The position numbers were made by a program, and so were the translations under genes. 64,000 bases of DNA from JAZDOK01 sp043798715. GTDB lineage: Bacteria; Vulcanimicrobiota; JAZDOK01. Shown here one piece after another: positions 49,428-57,652 of this stretch (position 1 is its first letter; every line of letters begins with the position of its first letter). The notes under the pieces were generated by a model. It saw nothing but the letters and a program-made list of their open reading frames with translations, did no database searches and had not been told where the DNA came from. The DNA lies in the NCBI GenBank assembly GCA_043798715.1, contig JAZDOK010000066.1, forward strand, positions 6,867 through 70,866, given 5' to 3'.

Positions 49428-51101
49428 TCAACGTTTTTTCTCCGGCGAAGAGTCAGGAATTTTTCGCAGTTTGAGGAGAAACAGGGAATCTCGCTCCGAG
49501 TACTTTGAGACTGAAACCAGATCCGCCAGCGAGGTCAGGCGGCGCCTCAAATCAGCAGATGTGTAGACCTGGACGGCCTTCCTGGTCTTTGCATCAAGAT
49601 TGTCATACTCCGCCTCTCCTATGTTCCAGGTGCACGGAGGATCACCCAGGATGTAGTGCGGCCCGGTAAGCCCCGGACTTTCATGGAGATAGACCTTCCT
49701 CCCATCCTTAAGCGCCAGAGCCACCTCTTTGAGCAGCGCTTCCGGGTCCTTAAAATCGTTGAGGCAGACATCTCTGACCCTGCAGTGAAGAAAGTATGAA
49801 AAATAAAGCGAGATCGGGCCGGAAGTAATCACGAGATCGTCCTGGGATATCACAGACGCATAGGCCGAGACGGGACCATATGACGGGCATGTCAGCCCCT
49901 TGCTTGCGGGGAGGAAGACGCCGGTCGCATTCAGATAAAAGGTTGCAAGAACCATGACCGCTAAGACAGACAGAACGATCCTCCTCCGGAGCAGGGCCGC
50001 GCGTTCGACCCGGTTTGAACTGACTATGAGTGCAAAGCCTAAACCGCACAAGACGCCGAGCGGCACTATGCATATTTTTATGTTATCGGTAGACAGGATG
50101 AAACTCGGCACGAAACAGGCAAGGAGCCATAACAGGCACAACACGTATTCAAGACGCCATGGAAGACGCGCTCTAATCCAGGGAAGCAGGTACATGATGG
50201 ATATAAAGGCCACAAACAGGAGAACTGACGATAGCAGGAGGCTCTCCACCTGTGCTGCCGCACCGGCCGTATTACCCGCAGTTGCCATAAAGGCGGGCAG
50301 AAAATGCATCTTGCCCGAAGCCAGCAGGACGGATAAAAAATTCGCAAGAAGCATGGTGAAACTTTTCATCTGCGCAGCCGCAGGCAGAAAAGATATGCCG
50401 TTAAGCATGGCAGATATCGTCGTCCCGTGAAAAGAGAGGATAAGAGGCACAATGAGGAGCAGGGAAATCCCGAGCGACGCCAGGTAGTGAAATGTCAGAA
50501 CAATTCTATCTTTAAGACAGCGCTGCCGGCCGGGGAAAAAGATGCCGGCCAGAACAACGAACATGAAAGGCCCATTGGAGGCATGCGCCAACACTGCCAA
50601 TGCGTGCGTCAGACCCACTGCCCATGCGGCCCGGCGGCTTCCCTCCCTGCATATTTTAAGAAGGAAATAAAAGGCAACAACCAGGAGGCCGGAAAGGGTA
50701 TAGAGCTTGCAGGAGACGCACAAATCCCAAAAGGGTCGGGAAAAAGCGACGAAAAGGGCGGTAATAAAAGAGAGCGAAGCATCGGCGGTAATGGACAGCA
50801 GAAGAAAAAAGAGAAAGGCACACGTAAGCGCGCCGCAGGCGGCGTTGGTCCATTCCAATATCTCCAGTCCTCTTACTGAGAGCCCCAGCATTGCCACGGC
50901 GCTTTTTATAAATTCGCCGACCGGCGTCCAAAGGAGATGAAAGGCGTTTGGAGGATACTGAAATCCGCCTTTCTCAAGCGCAATGGCATACGAAAGAGAT
51001 TCATCGTCCGAAAAACCATGAGAAAGGGTCGAGAGGTACAGACAGAAAGTTACAAGAAAAACGGCCAGTGCCAGAAGAATGAGCGTGCGTTTCCGAAACA
51101 T
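49428..51101 (-). CDS. multi-spanning membrane protein, GT-C-like (paralogue B)
   Basis: The 557-residue paralogue of the downstream protein starts at ATG 51101, eight bases after GGAGG, in a leader almost identical to that of paralogue A. I prefer this start to the TTG at 51173. It has about ten helices and an outside C-terminal domain with LVITSGPISLYFSYFLHC and DGRKVYLHESPGLTGPHYIL. HGFSDDESLSYAIAL after the first helix carries the acidic pair expected of GT-C enzymes. It probably arose by tandem duplication, then diverged mainly in the middle (around residues 215-300, GNTAGAAAQVESLLL). Substrate unknown; the setting beside GT2 and PMT-like genes suggests lipid-linked sugar transfer. Confidence 0.75.
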   Translation of the reverse strand: MFRKRTLILLALAVFLVTFCLYLSTLSHGFSDDESLSYAIALEKGGFQYPPNAFHLLWTPVGEFIKSAVAMLGLSVRGLEILEWTNAACGALTCAFLFFLLLSITADASLSFITALFVAFSRPFWDLCVSCKLYTLSGLLVVAFYFLLKICREGSRRAAWAVGLTHALAVLAHASNGPFMFVVLAGIFFPGRQRCLKDRIVLTFHYLASLGISLLLIVPLILSFHGTTISAMLNGISFLPAAAQMKSFTMLLANFLSVLLASGKMHFLPAFMATAGNTAGAAAQVESLLLSSVLLFVAFISIMYLLPWIRARLPWRLEYVLCLLWLLACFVPSFILSTDNIKICIVPLGVLCGLGFALIVSSNRVERAALLRRRIVLSVLAVMVLATFYLNATGVFLPASKGLTCPSYGPVSAYASVISQDDLVITSGPISLYFSYFLHCRVRDVCLNDFKDPEALLKEVALALKDGRKVYLHESPGLTGPHYILGDPPCTWNIGEAEYDNLDAKTRKAVQVYTSADLRRRLTSLADLVSVSKYSERDSLFLLKLRKIPDSSPEKKR

Positions 51102-51197
51102 AACTTCAGCCTCCGAAAAGGGCCATGGCATTATCTTGCAAGCTCGAGAGCCTCCGCCGCCTGAAATCGCCAATGAACTAAAAAGGTTTCCATTGGG

Positions 51198-51240
51198 TTA
51201 TTACGCGGAACGACGCCTTCTTCCTTCCTTGGAGGTATTC
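51198..51240. repeat. leader repeat R1 (before paralogue B)
   Basis: The block begins TTATTACGCGGAACGACGCC, about 97 bases before ATG 51101, at the same offset as R2. It lies near the divergent methyltransferase gene at 51300. Confidence 0.8.
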
Positions 51241-51299
51241 CGCGGGGGAAACTTGGAGGCCGCCCAAGAATATATTATCAAATCAAGAGGGAGGCTGTC

Positions 51300-52001
51300 A
51301 TGAATAAGGAGTTATTCTCGTATCTCCGCTTTGAGGATAAGGTCCGGGGTTCGGTTGAGCAGGCGAAAGACGAAATGAAGAAATACCTCGCTTTCTTTGA
51401 GGGCTGCGCCAATGTGCTTGATTTCGGCTGCGGGCGCGGGGAATTTCTGGAACTGCTCCGGGAGGCCGGCATCGGATGCCACGGAGTGGACAGCGACCCT
51501 GAGATGGTCCGCCTCTGCCGCGAAAAAGGCCTAACCTGCCTGGAGGGCGACGGCCTGAGCCACCTGGCCGAAATCGCCGAAGGCTCCCTGGACGGCCTCA
51601 TTGCCTCCCACGTGGTGGAGCACCTGGCGAGGGAGAATTTTTTCCGCCTTGTAGAGCTGGCCTCTACGCGCCTGAAATCAGGGGGCGTCTTCATCGCCGA
51701 GACTCTGAACCCGCAGTGCGTCTTCACTCAGGGAGTCTTCCACCTGGACCCGACCCACCAGCAGTTTGTCCATCCCCAGCTCTTTCAGCACCTGCTGACA
51801 GAGCTGGGCTTTCAGGATATAAAGCTAATTACCCGACAGTATCTCCCGGAGGAGTTACTGAAGTTCGAGAACTTCGTCCCGCCGAGCAACCCGCCCTCGC
51901 CTCTCGAGGCAGCCTATCTTGAAACCGTTAGAAAACTGGACATTCTTTCCAAGCTCCTCCTCCGAGATTTCCTGTACGCCGTTTCGGCCCGCCGGTCATG
52001 A
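51300..52001 (+). CDS. class I SAM-dependent methyltransferase
   Basis: The 233 residues contain VLDFGCGRGEFLELL (about 38-52, SAM loop), GVDSDPEMVRLC (acidic end of strand 2) and DGLIASHVVEHL (motif IV region). It also has FHLDPTHQQFVHPQ, seen in methyltransferases of surface-glycan loci. The enzyme methylates an unknown acceptor, probably a sugar or lipid. A GGGAGG site precedes ATG 51300. The following radical SAM gene begins 4 bp inside it (ATGA), so the two are translationally coupled and likely act on the same product. Confidence 0.85.
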   Translation: MNKELFSYLRFEDKVRGSVEQAKDEMKKYLAFFEGCANVLDFGCGRGEFLELLREAGIGCHGVDSDPEMVRLCREKGLTCLEGDGLSHLAEIAEGSLDGLIASHVVEHLARENFFRLVELASTRLKSGGVFIAETLNPQCVFTQGVFHLDPTHQQFVHPQLFQHLLTELGFQDIKLITRQYLPEELLKFENFVPPSNPPSPLEAAYLETVRKLDILSKLLLRDFLYAVSARRS

Positions 52002-53284
52002 AAATAGCCCTCTTCGAAGCATTCGACGAGCGTAAGAAAGGGCGGGTCTTCAATCCCCTCGGATTGGGATACCTGGCCTCCTACCTGCTCCGGGAACTTC
52101 CCGGAGTTGAAGTTGCGATCTTCCGCACCATCGAAGAGGGAATCGCCTGGAATCCGGACCTGGCAGGAATCTCCTGCATGAGTCCCGCCTTCCCGGCGGC
52201 CCGGGCTATGGCCACGACCCTGAAAGCGGAAACAGGCATCCCGCTGGTCCTCGGCGGGCCGCACATAAGCGCCCTCCCTGAGACCCTCCCGGAGGAATTT
52301 ACAGCCGGGGTCATGGGCGAGGGCGAGGAGACTTTCAACGAAATAGTCTCGCTGCTGCTCCTGGGGAAGGGCCTGGCCCCGGAAACCCTGGAAAAAATTT
52401 CGGGACTCGTCTTTCGGGATGGAGAAAATCTTGTCATCTCTTTGCCCCGCCCTCTCATCGAGCCCCTCGATCGCCTTCCCCATCCCTGGCGCCGTTGGAG
52501 GGACTTTGATCCCAATACGGCCTGGATCTTCACCTCGCGCGGCTGCCCCTATTCCTGCCGCTTTTGCTTTTCGAGCCATTATTGGAGGAAGTGCCGCTTT
52601 TTCTCGCCTGAATATGTGGTGGAGGAAATTCGCTCCCTGATGGAGCAACACCATCTCCCTTTCCTCACCATAATGGATGATCTCTTCGCGGTCGATGCAA
52701 AGAGGCTGGATGCCATTAGAGAGAAGATGCAGGGCCTTCCCTCCATAAGTCTCGTGGTCACCCTCCGGGCGGAGCGGGTGACGGATGAGCTGTGCCGGAG
52801 CCTCCGCTCCATGGGGGTCACATATGCCCAGCTCGGCCTGGAGTCAGGATCGGACCCGGTCCTTAAATACCTGAAGGGACCGACCGCCTCGGTTTCACGG
52901 AATCAGCGGGCGCTTGACCTCTGCCGGGAACAAAATCTCCTGGCCATCGGCTCCTTCATCATCGGCTCCCCTGGAGAAACTCCGGAGGATCTGGAGAGAA
53001 CATATCGCTTTATCGAGGAGAACCTGGCCTCGGGGAAGCTCAAGAGCTTTACCTTCGGGCCGCTGGTGCCCTTCCCGGGAACCCCGCTCTGGGAGGAGGC
53101 GTGCTCCCGCGGCCTAATCGTGCCGGAAAAGCTGGATTGGACGACGCTGGACATAGACCTGCGCACATTCGATCTCTCCCGCTACACCCTTCTCGCCGAG
53201 ACCCTCACCCGCCCGGAATTCGAGGCTGCCTTTCATCGCTTCCAGAACCTCTCCCGCCAGGCCCTCAAGAACCTGCAGGTATGA
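51998..53284 (+). CDS. B12-binding radical SAM protein
   Basis: This 428-residue protein has an N-terminal B12-binding-like domain (FNPLGLGYLASYLLREL, LVLGGPHISALPE, GVMGEGEETF). A radical SAM core follows, with CxxxCxxC in RGCPYSCRFC and GLESGSDPVLKYLKG, FIIGSPGETPED typical of this group. It begins inside the methyltransferase stop. Substrates of the family include lipids, bacteriochlorophyll precursors and antibiotics. Here the coupling to a methyltransferase and the glycosyltransferase cluster suggests tailoring of a lipid or glycan, which is inference. GC content and codon use match the chromosome, unlike the radical SAM gene at 42064. Confidence 0.88.
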   Translation: MKIALFEAFDERKKGRVFNPLGLGYLASYLLRELPGVEVAIFRTIEEGIAWNPDLAGISCMSPAFPAARAMATTLKAETGIPLVLGGPHISALPETLPEEFTAGVMGEGEETFNEIVSLLLLGKGLAPETLEKISGLVFRDGENLVISLPRPLIEPLDRLPHPWRRWRDFDPNTAWIFTSRGCPYSCRFCFSSHYWRKCRFFSPEYVVEEIRSLMEQHHLPFLTIMDDLFAVDAKRLDAIREKMQGLPSISLVVTLRAERVTDELCRSLRSMGVTYAQLGLESGSDPVLKYLKGPTASVSRNQRALDLCREQNLLAIGSFIIGSPGETPEDLERTYRFIEENLASGKLKSFTFGPLVPFPGTPLWEEACSRGLIVPEKLDWTTLDIDLRTFDLSRYTLLAETLTRPEFEAAFHRFQNLSRQALKNLQV

Positions 53285-53435
53285 AGGAGTCTTCCGCTCG
53301 CATTTCAAAAACCAGATCTCGTTTCCGGATTTCATAATAAAGCCGCTGCCAAGGCAGACAAAACGGTGGGAGACACATTTTAACCTATGCAAGGGAGGCT
53401 CTCAGAACCGCTCCTGATTTATATTATCGGCACGG

Positions 53436-55004
53436 TCATATTTTGTGGAATATGATGGCCCGGTCGTACTGGATTTCATAATAGGAGGTTCCGATTCCGG
53501 TCGCCAGCTCGATATACGCCCTGAAGGCCACGAAAACATCCTGGTTGTTATCAACCCCGTAGGCGCTCCCGTCCGGGTTGCCCGTGCTCTTTGGAATGAC
53601 CACGCAGTTTTCGCCGGGGGAGGCGTTTCTTGCCATCTTGTACACGTAATATTTGTCCGCGTTTGAGTATCCCTGCGGGAAATAGGAAACGGCGGAGTGG
53701 AGAAACAACTGGCTGAAGACAGTGGCCACCCCGTTCAAAAGGGCTTTCCCGTAGAAAACGGCGTTGTTGTAGATGGACTTGCCGGACATGTCATGATTCA
53801 GGCCGTATATGATGAGGAAATCGTCGTCGGAATTAAACTGGAAGTCATCCGCTTTCAGATAGGTCGTGTCGCGATTGTCTCCCTGGGCGTTCACATCGTT
53901 TGCGTAGGCGACAAAGCCTTCGGGGATGCCGATCACGGTATTGAGCTCCGTGTAATTGTAGCCGGGAGCAGCATACGTCTGCAAAATCCTGGAACGCAGG
54001 TATTCCATATCTTCCGTCACGTTGCTCAAAATTTCAAACTCGGATTTTCCCGATCCGCGCGGCTTCAAGACGGGCACTGGATAGGGTTGAAGAGCGGTGG
54101 AATCCTGCGGTGTGACCCGGAAAACCCTTGAGGTGGAACCGAGGGTATCAAGGAAGTTTTTCCCGGCGGCTGCATTTTCAAATTGTGATATCCTCATCAG
54201 GTACGAAAAGGCATCCTTGCCCTTCTCCAGGCCCATTTTGACAAACCCGGAGGGAATGACGTCATCATTGACCATGTAGGATGGATAACCGGACTGGACA
54301 AGGGCGCTGCGGACGCGCTGGTTTATCCCTCTGTCCGCTGAGACGATGATCGCCGTCACGCTGTCGAAGGGAACGCCGGGTTTGCCGCTAGGCGTTCCGT
54401 CCGAATATATGTTCAGGTTGTTGAGCTGGTCTCCCAGGCTTCCAAAAATCGGATGATATAAGCCTGTCGTAGAGTTTCCGATGACGGAGTTGGGGGGATA
54501 TTCTTTTCCCGGCTTGTTTTCGACATAGAAAACATAGCTTCTGTACCCGAAGTAGACGCATTTCGGGGTGATTTTTCCGATGAAAACGATGGCTTCGTCG
54601 TTGCGCAGTTTATAAAGCAATCCCGGTGGATAAAAATCAGGATTCGCCGGGTAATTATTGGGGTCATTGGGATTGTAGTGTACCGGCGGATTCTGCCCGG
54701 CCGCCGGGTTCTGACCCGGCGCAGGCGGAAGGATATAAGTCAGGTACGGAGACCCCTGATTGTTGCCGAAGCATGATTTAAGCAATCCTTCGCTTGCCAT
54801 TTTCAGGGCATCCAGATAGATGACCTGCCCTTCCTGGACCGTGAAATGGTCATTTTCAAGAGATGAAATGAATTTATTGATATCTCTCGGGACCGGGGGG
54901 GCGCCTCCACCCGAGGTCCCGGAAGTACAGGAGTTCAACGTCGCCAGCAAGGAAAGCGCAAGTAAAAGCATGCAGGCCCTGGTTACAGAAGAGTGAAGTT
55001 TCAT
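53436..55004 (-). CDS. large lipoprotein, unknown
   Basis: The 522-residue protein has a lipoprotein signal (LATLNSC, Cys about 26), a Ser/Gly-rich spacer (TSGTSGGGAPPVP) and a long soluble domain. That domain is rich in Tyr, Asn and Pro, including NPNDPNNYPANPDFYPPG and GQNPAAGQNPPVHYN repeats around 95-130. No enzymatic motif is clear; NCVVIPKSTGNPDGSAYG near the end is notable. It would sit on a membrane outside the cytoplasm. It starts 38 bp after the unknown gene at 55978, with GGAGG about 10 bases before ATG 55004, so the two are probably one transcript. I do not recognise the family. Confidence 0.7.
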   Translation of the reverse strand: MKLHSSVTRACMLLLALSLLATLNSCTSGTSGGGAPPVPRDINKFISSLENDHFTVQEGQVIYLDALKMASEGLLKSCFGNNQGSPYLTYILPPAPGQNPAAGQNPPVHYNPNDPNNYPANPDFYPPGLLYKLRNDEAIVFIGKITPKCVYFGYRSYVFYVENKPGKEYPPNSVIGNSTTGLYHPIFGSLGDQLNNLNIYSDGTPSGKPGVPFDSVTAIIVSADRGINQRVRSALVQSGYPSYMVNDDVIPSGFVKMGLEKGKDAFSYLMRISQFENAAAGKNFLDTLGSTSRVFRVTPQDSTALQPYPVPVLKPRGSGKSEFEILSNVTEDMEYLRSRILQTYAAPGYNYTELNTVIGIPEGFVAYANDVNAQGDNRDTTYLKADDFQFNSDDDFLIIYGLNHDMSGKSIYNNAVFYGKALLNGVATVFSQLFLHSAVSYFPQGYSNADKYYVYKMARNASPGENCVVIPKSTGNPDGSAYGVDNNQDVFVAFRAYIELATGIGTSYYEIQYDRAIIFHKI

Positions 55005-55042
55005 CTTTTATCAACCTCCTATAAATGGGTATTCTATACACC

Positions 55043-55978
55043 TCAATCCGGTATCCAGCGGATTTGCTCCAGGTTGTCAGGGAAAGTCTCCCGGGCGGAG
55101 CGGATGAAATAATACTGGAAGGCGGCCTTGGAGGTCCCCTCGAATTTCACGCCCACATAGTTCAAGGCCGATCGCTCCAGCACCCGGGCCGAATCTCCCA
55201 CCATCTTAATCTCTTCGCTTGAGATGCCAAGATTTTTCAGGGTCTCCAGCGCCTGCTCCACCCGCATGTATTCATAGTCCAGTTTAAGAGACTGGAGGAG
55301 TTTTCCGTTGAAGGCAAAGGATACATAGAGGCATCCTTCGGCGACTGCCGACAGCGCCGTATGAATCTGAGCCAGTCGCTCTTTCTGGCCGCTTCCCATA
55401 CGGAGGCGCTCCACGATGGCCTGAAGAGCCGGAAGGATTTCCGAATGGGCCCTCCTGACCGGATAATAAAGGGCCAGTGCCGGCGGGGCGTCCGCCTTGA
55501 AATCCAGCCCAGGGTAGACGCCTTTTTTCATGAGCAGAACTCCTATCTCCTGGAAAATGGGAGAAGGAAACTGCTTTAAGCCGAGCATTCCAGCCAGGCG
55601 GGCCGTCATTTTTAGCGGAAGAGGAAACTGGTAGTATATGCTGGCAGAGGGAGAATCTTTCAGGTAAAAGCCGGCCTTGAAAAGAATCCCGACTCCCGGG
55701 AACAAGGCATTGACGGAGCGTAGCTTCTCAATGGAGCTGGCGGGTGCTTTAATGGCCAGGAGATATTTTTCAATACTGCTGCCAAAGGCCTCACCAGTGT
55801 CACCCACGATAAATCCTATTTTTGAAGAAGGGTGAGAGAGGCTTAATTCCAGGCTTTTGTGTATCTGCGGGGAAAAGGTCGAGAAAAACGTTTCAAGGGC
55901 CCTGGTCCATTTAAAAGAGGTGTCGAAGAGCCAGGGGGCAATCTCCTTGATCCGCTTTTCCAGGTAAATCTTCTTCAT
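55043..55978 (-). CDS. unknown protein upstream of the lipoprotein gene
   Basis: The 311 residues lack a signal peptide or membrane helix. The sequence mixes helices and strands, with KIGFIVGDTGEAFGSSIEKY and LRSVNALFPGVGILFKAGF in the first half, SPSASIYYQFPLPLKM in the middle and YVGVKFEGTSKAAFQYYFIRS near the end. I see no known motif. Its start ATG 55978 has GGAGG upstream, just beyond the terminator of the clostripain-like gene. It is followed by the lipoprotein gene after 38 bp, so a shared role is likely. Function is unknown. Confidence 0.65.
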   Translation of the reverse strand: MKKIYLEKRIKEIAPWLFDTSFKWTRALETFFSTFSPQIHKSLELSLSHPSSKIGFIVGDTGEAFGSSIEKYLLAIKAPASSIEKLRSVNALFPGVGILFKAGFYLKDSPSASIYYQFPLPLKMTARLAGMLGLKQFPSPIFQEIGVLLMKKGVYPGLDFKADAPPALALYYPVRRAHSEILPALQAIVERLRMGSGQKERLAQIHTALSAVAEGCLYVSFAFNGKLLQSLKLDYEYMRVEQALETLKNLGISSEEIKMVGDSARVLERSALNYVGVKFEGTSKAAFQYYFIRSARETFPDNLEQIRWIPD

Positions 55979-56013
55979 TAAAAATCCGCCCTCCTCAAAA
56001 ACCCCGGGACTCT

Positions 56014-56047
56014 AAAAAAAGAGAGGAGCCGTTCTCCAACTCCTCTC
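56014..56047 (-). terminator. Rho-independent terminator of the clostripain-like gene
   Basis: GAGAGGAG (56021-56028) pairs with CTCCTCTC (56040-56047) around an 11-base loop. On the minus strand it is followed by a T7 run (56020-56014). It ends the protease transcript before the next gene at 55978. Confidence 0.85.
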
Positions 56048-56071
56048 GTATATTCCTATATTCCCACCGGC

Positions 56072-57457
56072 TCAGTGTTCCGATTTTTTGGCCGTCCGGG
56101 GGGTCCCGTCGGGCCATACATCGGGCACGTCCTTGACCGGTTGGGACGAGCCTTCATCCCCGCCGGAAGATGGCTTGTAGAGACTTATGAGCGCCTCGTC
56201 CCACTCGGTCTGCTGGGCGAACTTCAAGTCTCCGTACTGGTAACCGACCTGGGTTGCGTTGCTGGTCGGGGCATAGATGCTCAAGCCGTGGGATTCCGGG
56301 TGAGACTCCGGGTCGTTCTCGTTGGCCATGACGGCTTTGTTTACCGCATCAATCATGTCCTTGGCGGCCGCCTTGACCTTCTCATCGCTTGAGGATTCGA
56401 TGAGCTTGTTTCCAAGGTCCACCGCATCGCGGATGTCGCGGTAGGGGAGCCAGCCCCCGCCGTAATTTTCCGACTTCTCGATGGCGGCCCGGATGCTGTC
56501 CTTGTCATTCGAGTTCTTTATGGCCTTGGCAAGGGCGTCCGAAGCCACCTTTACCTCCTCCATCCGGGTGAGGTCGGTGGCTGAAAAAGTAGGTATATCC
56601 TTGCTGTGTTCACGGTTGATGTCAACCACTATCTTGGAGAATTCCTCGGGTCCCACATCAATCCGGTGTCCCAGCTTGAGCTCCTCCTGAACTTTCTGGA
56701 TGGCGGTTCCAATGGTCTTGCCTCCCAGCATGGAATCATAGGCCCAGCCGGGACCGCCTTCGCTCTCCTCGGATGCCAGAAGGTACTTGGCCGTATCCTT
56801 AAGCTCGTAGGCCACCTCGGTCTCGCCCATGAGGCAGGCGTCCATTCCCACGATATCAATTTTCTTGCCGGTAATCTTTTCAGCTTCCTCAAGGGCCTGA
56901 CGGATCTGCGGCACCGTCATGAAGCCGCCGGAGCCGTCGTCCGACATGGCCCCGGTGAATCCTCCGCCGTGGTCGTTAAAGATGAGGGCCACATGGTCGG
57001 CCGGATAGCGCTTCGTAGCATCGACGACAAAATCCCGGAGGGTGTTGGGACTTGCCATGTCGGTGGAACCGTACTCCTTGACCAACTCGGATTTAAGCTT
57101 TCCCGCCGTCGTGTCCGTGGTGATGTAGTACTGGCGGCAGTCCTGCCATCCCTCCTGGAAGGGGTTGGTCTTGTCGCCTATATCGATAAACGCTGCGATG
57201 TGTGTGTTTTTATCGGAACCCACCAGCTCCTGCTGATCCAGGTTCTTCATCTGGAACTCGGTGAGGTTGCAGTCAGCGGCCACATAATTGAGAAAAAGCC
57301 ACTTTTTGTGCGGCTTGGCCTCGATGTCAACCGGCTGTTTCCCTATTTCGACGGAATCCTTTGCCGCCGAAGGGGTAGCCTCTTTCCTGGATGCTGCCTT
57401 GGGAACATCAGCGATATTCTTGGATTGGTCCAGGTATCCTGCTCCGATTTTATCCAT
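56072..57457 (-). CDS. clostripain-family (C11) cysteine protease
   Basis: The 461-residue protein carries the C11 catalytic His in NDHGGG (H163) and Cys in GMDACLMG (C208), followed by ASEESEGGPGWAY as in clostripain and other C11 peptidases that cleave after basic residues. The first 45 residues start MDKIGAGYLDQSK and contain KDSVEIGKQPVD, echoing the GH130-like protein's N-terminus; there is no ordinary signal peptide. The C-terminus is Pro/Lys-rich. GGGAGG lies 9 bases before ATG 57457, with its own promoter at 57499-57528. It is probably exported or surface-linked by an unusual route, or kept inside until processed. Confidence 0.87.
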   Translation of the reverse strand: MDKIGAGYLDQSKNIADVPKAASRKEATPSAAKDSVEIGKQPVDIEAKPHKKWLFLNYVAADCNLTEFQMKNLDQQELVGSDKNTHIAAFIDIGDKTNPFQEGWQDCRQYYITTDTTAGKLKSELVKEYGSTDMASPNTLRDFVVDATKRYPADHVALIFNDHGGGFTGAMSDDGSGGFMTVPQIRQALEEAEKITGKKIDIVGMDACLMGETEVAYELKDTAKYLLASEESEGGPGWAYDSMLGGKTIGTAIQKVQEELKLGHRIDVGPEEFSKIVVDINREHSKDIPTFSATDLTRMEEVKVASDALAKAIKNSNDKDSIRAAIEKSENYGGGWLPYRDIRDAVDLGNKLIESSSDEKVKAAAKDMIDAVNKAVMANENDPESHPESHGLSIYAPTSNATQVGYQYGDLKFAQQTEWDEALISLYKPSSGGDEGSSQPVKDVPDVWPDGTPRTAKKSEH

Positions 57458-57498
57458 GCTTTACTACCTCCCGTCTTGATCCATTCCCACTGGGGTTT

Positions 57499-57528
57499 AT
57501 TTTATCACAGGAGGCACTGCATCGTCAA
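57499..57528 (-). promoter_or_regulatory. sigma70-type promoter of the clostripain-like gene
   Basis: On the minus strand TTGACG (57528-57523) and TAAAAT (57504-57499) are 18 bases apart. Transcription would begin near 57492, about 35 bases before ATG 57457. Confidence 0.7.
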
Positions 57529-57555
57529 CCATGCGGGGAATCCGGGCATTTCGCC

Positions 57556-57585
57556 TTGACAAGGAGACGTGCCATGTGTTACCAT
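57556..57585 (+). promoter_or_regulatory. probable promoter of the rplU-ileS-lspA-lgt run
   Basis: A perfect TTGACA (57556-57561) is followed after 18 bases by TACCAT (57580-57585), a weak -10 box. It is divergent from the clostripain promoter. The leader to ATG 57653 has a small GGCC-AGTCA-GGCC palindrome at about 57601-57613. Confidence 0.5.
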
Positions 57586-57652
57586 TACCACACGCTTAGA
57601 GGCCAGTCAGGCCGCCTTGCGAGTTGCTTAAAAGATTGAGGAGGACTTCATC

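Noticed and set aside
57601..57613. Short GGCC-AGTCA-GGCC palindrome before rplU considered as an autoregulatory leader
   Set aside because: A 4-bp stem is too weak to support a ribosomal-protein leader structure.
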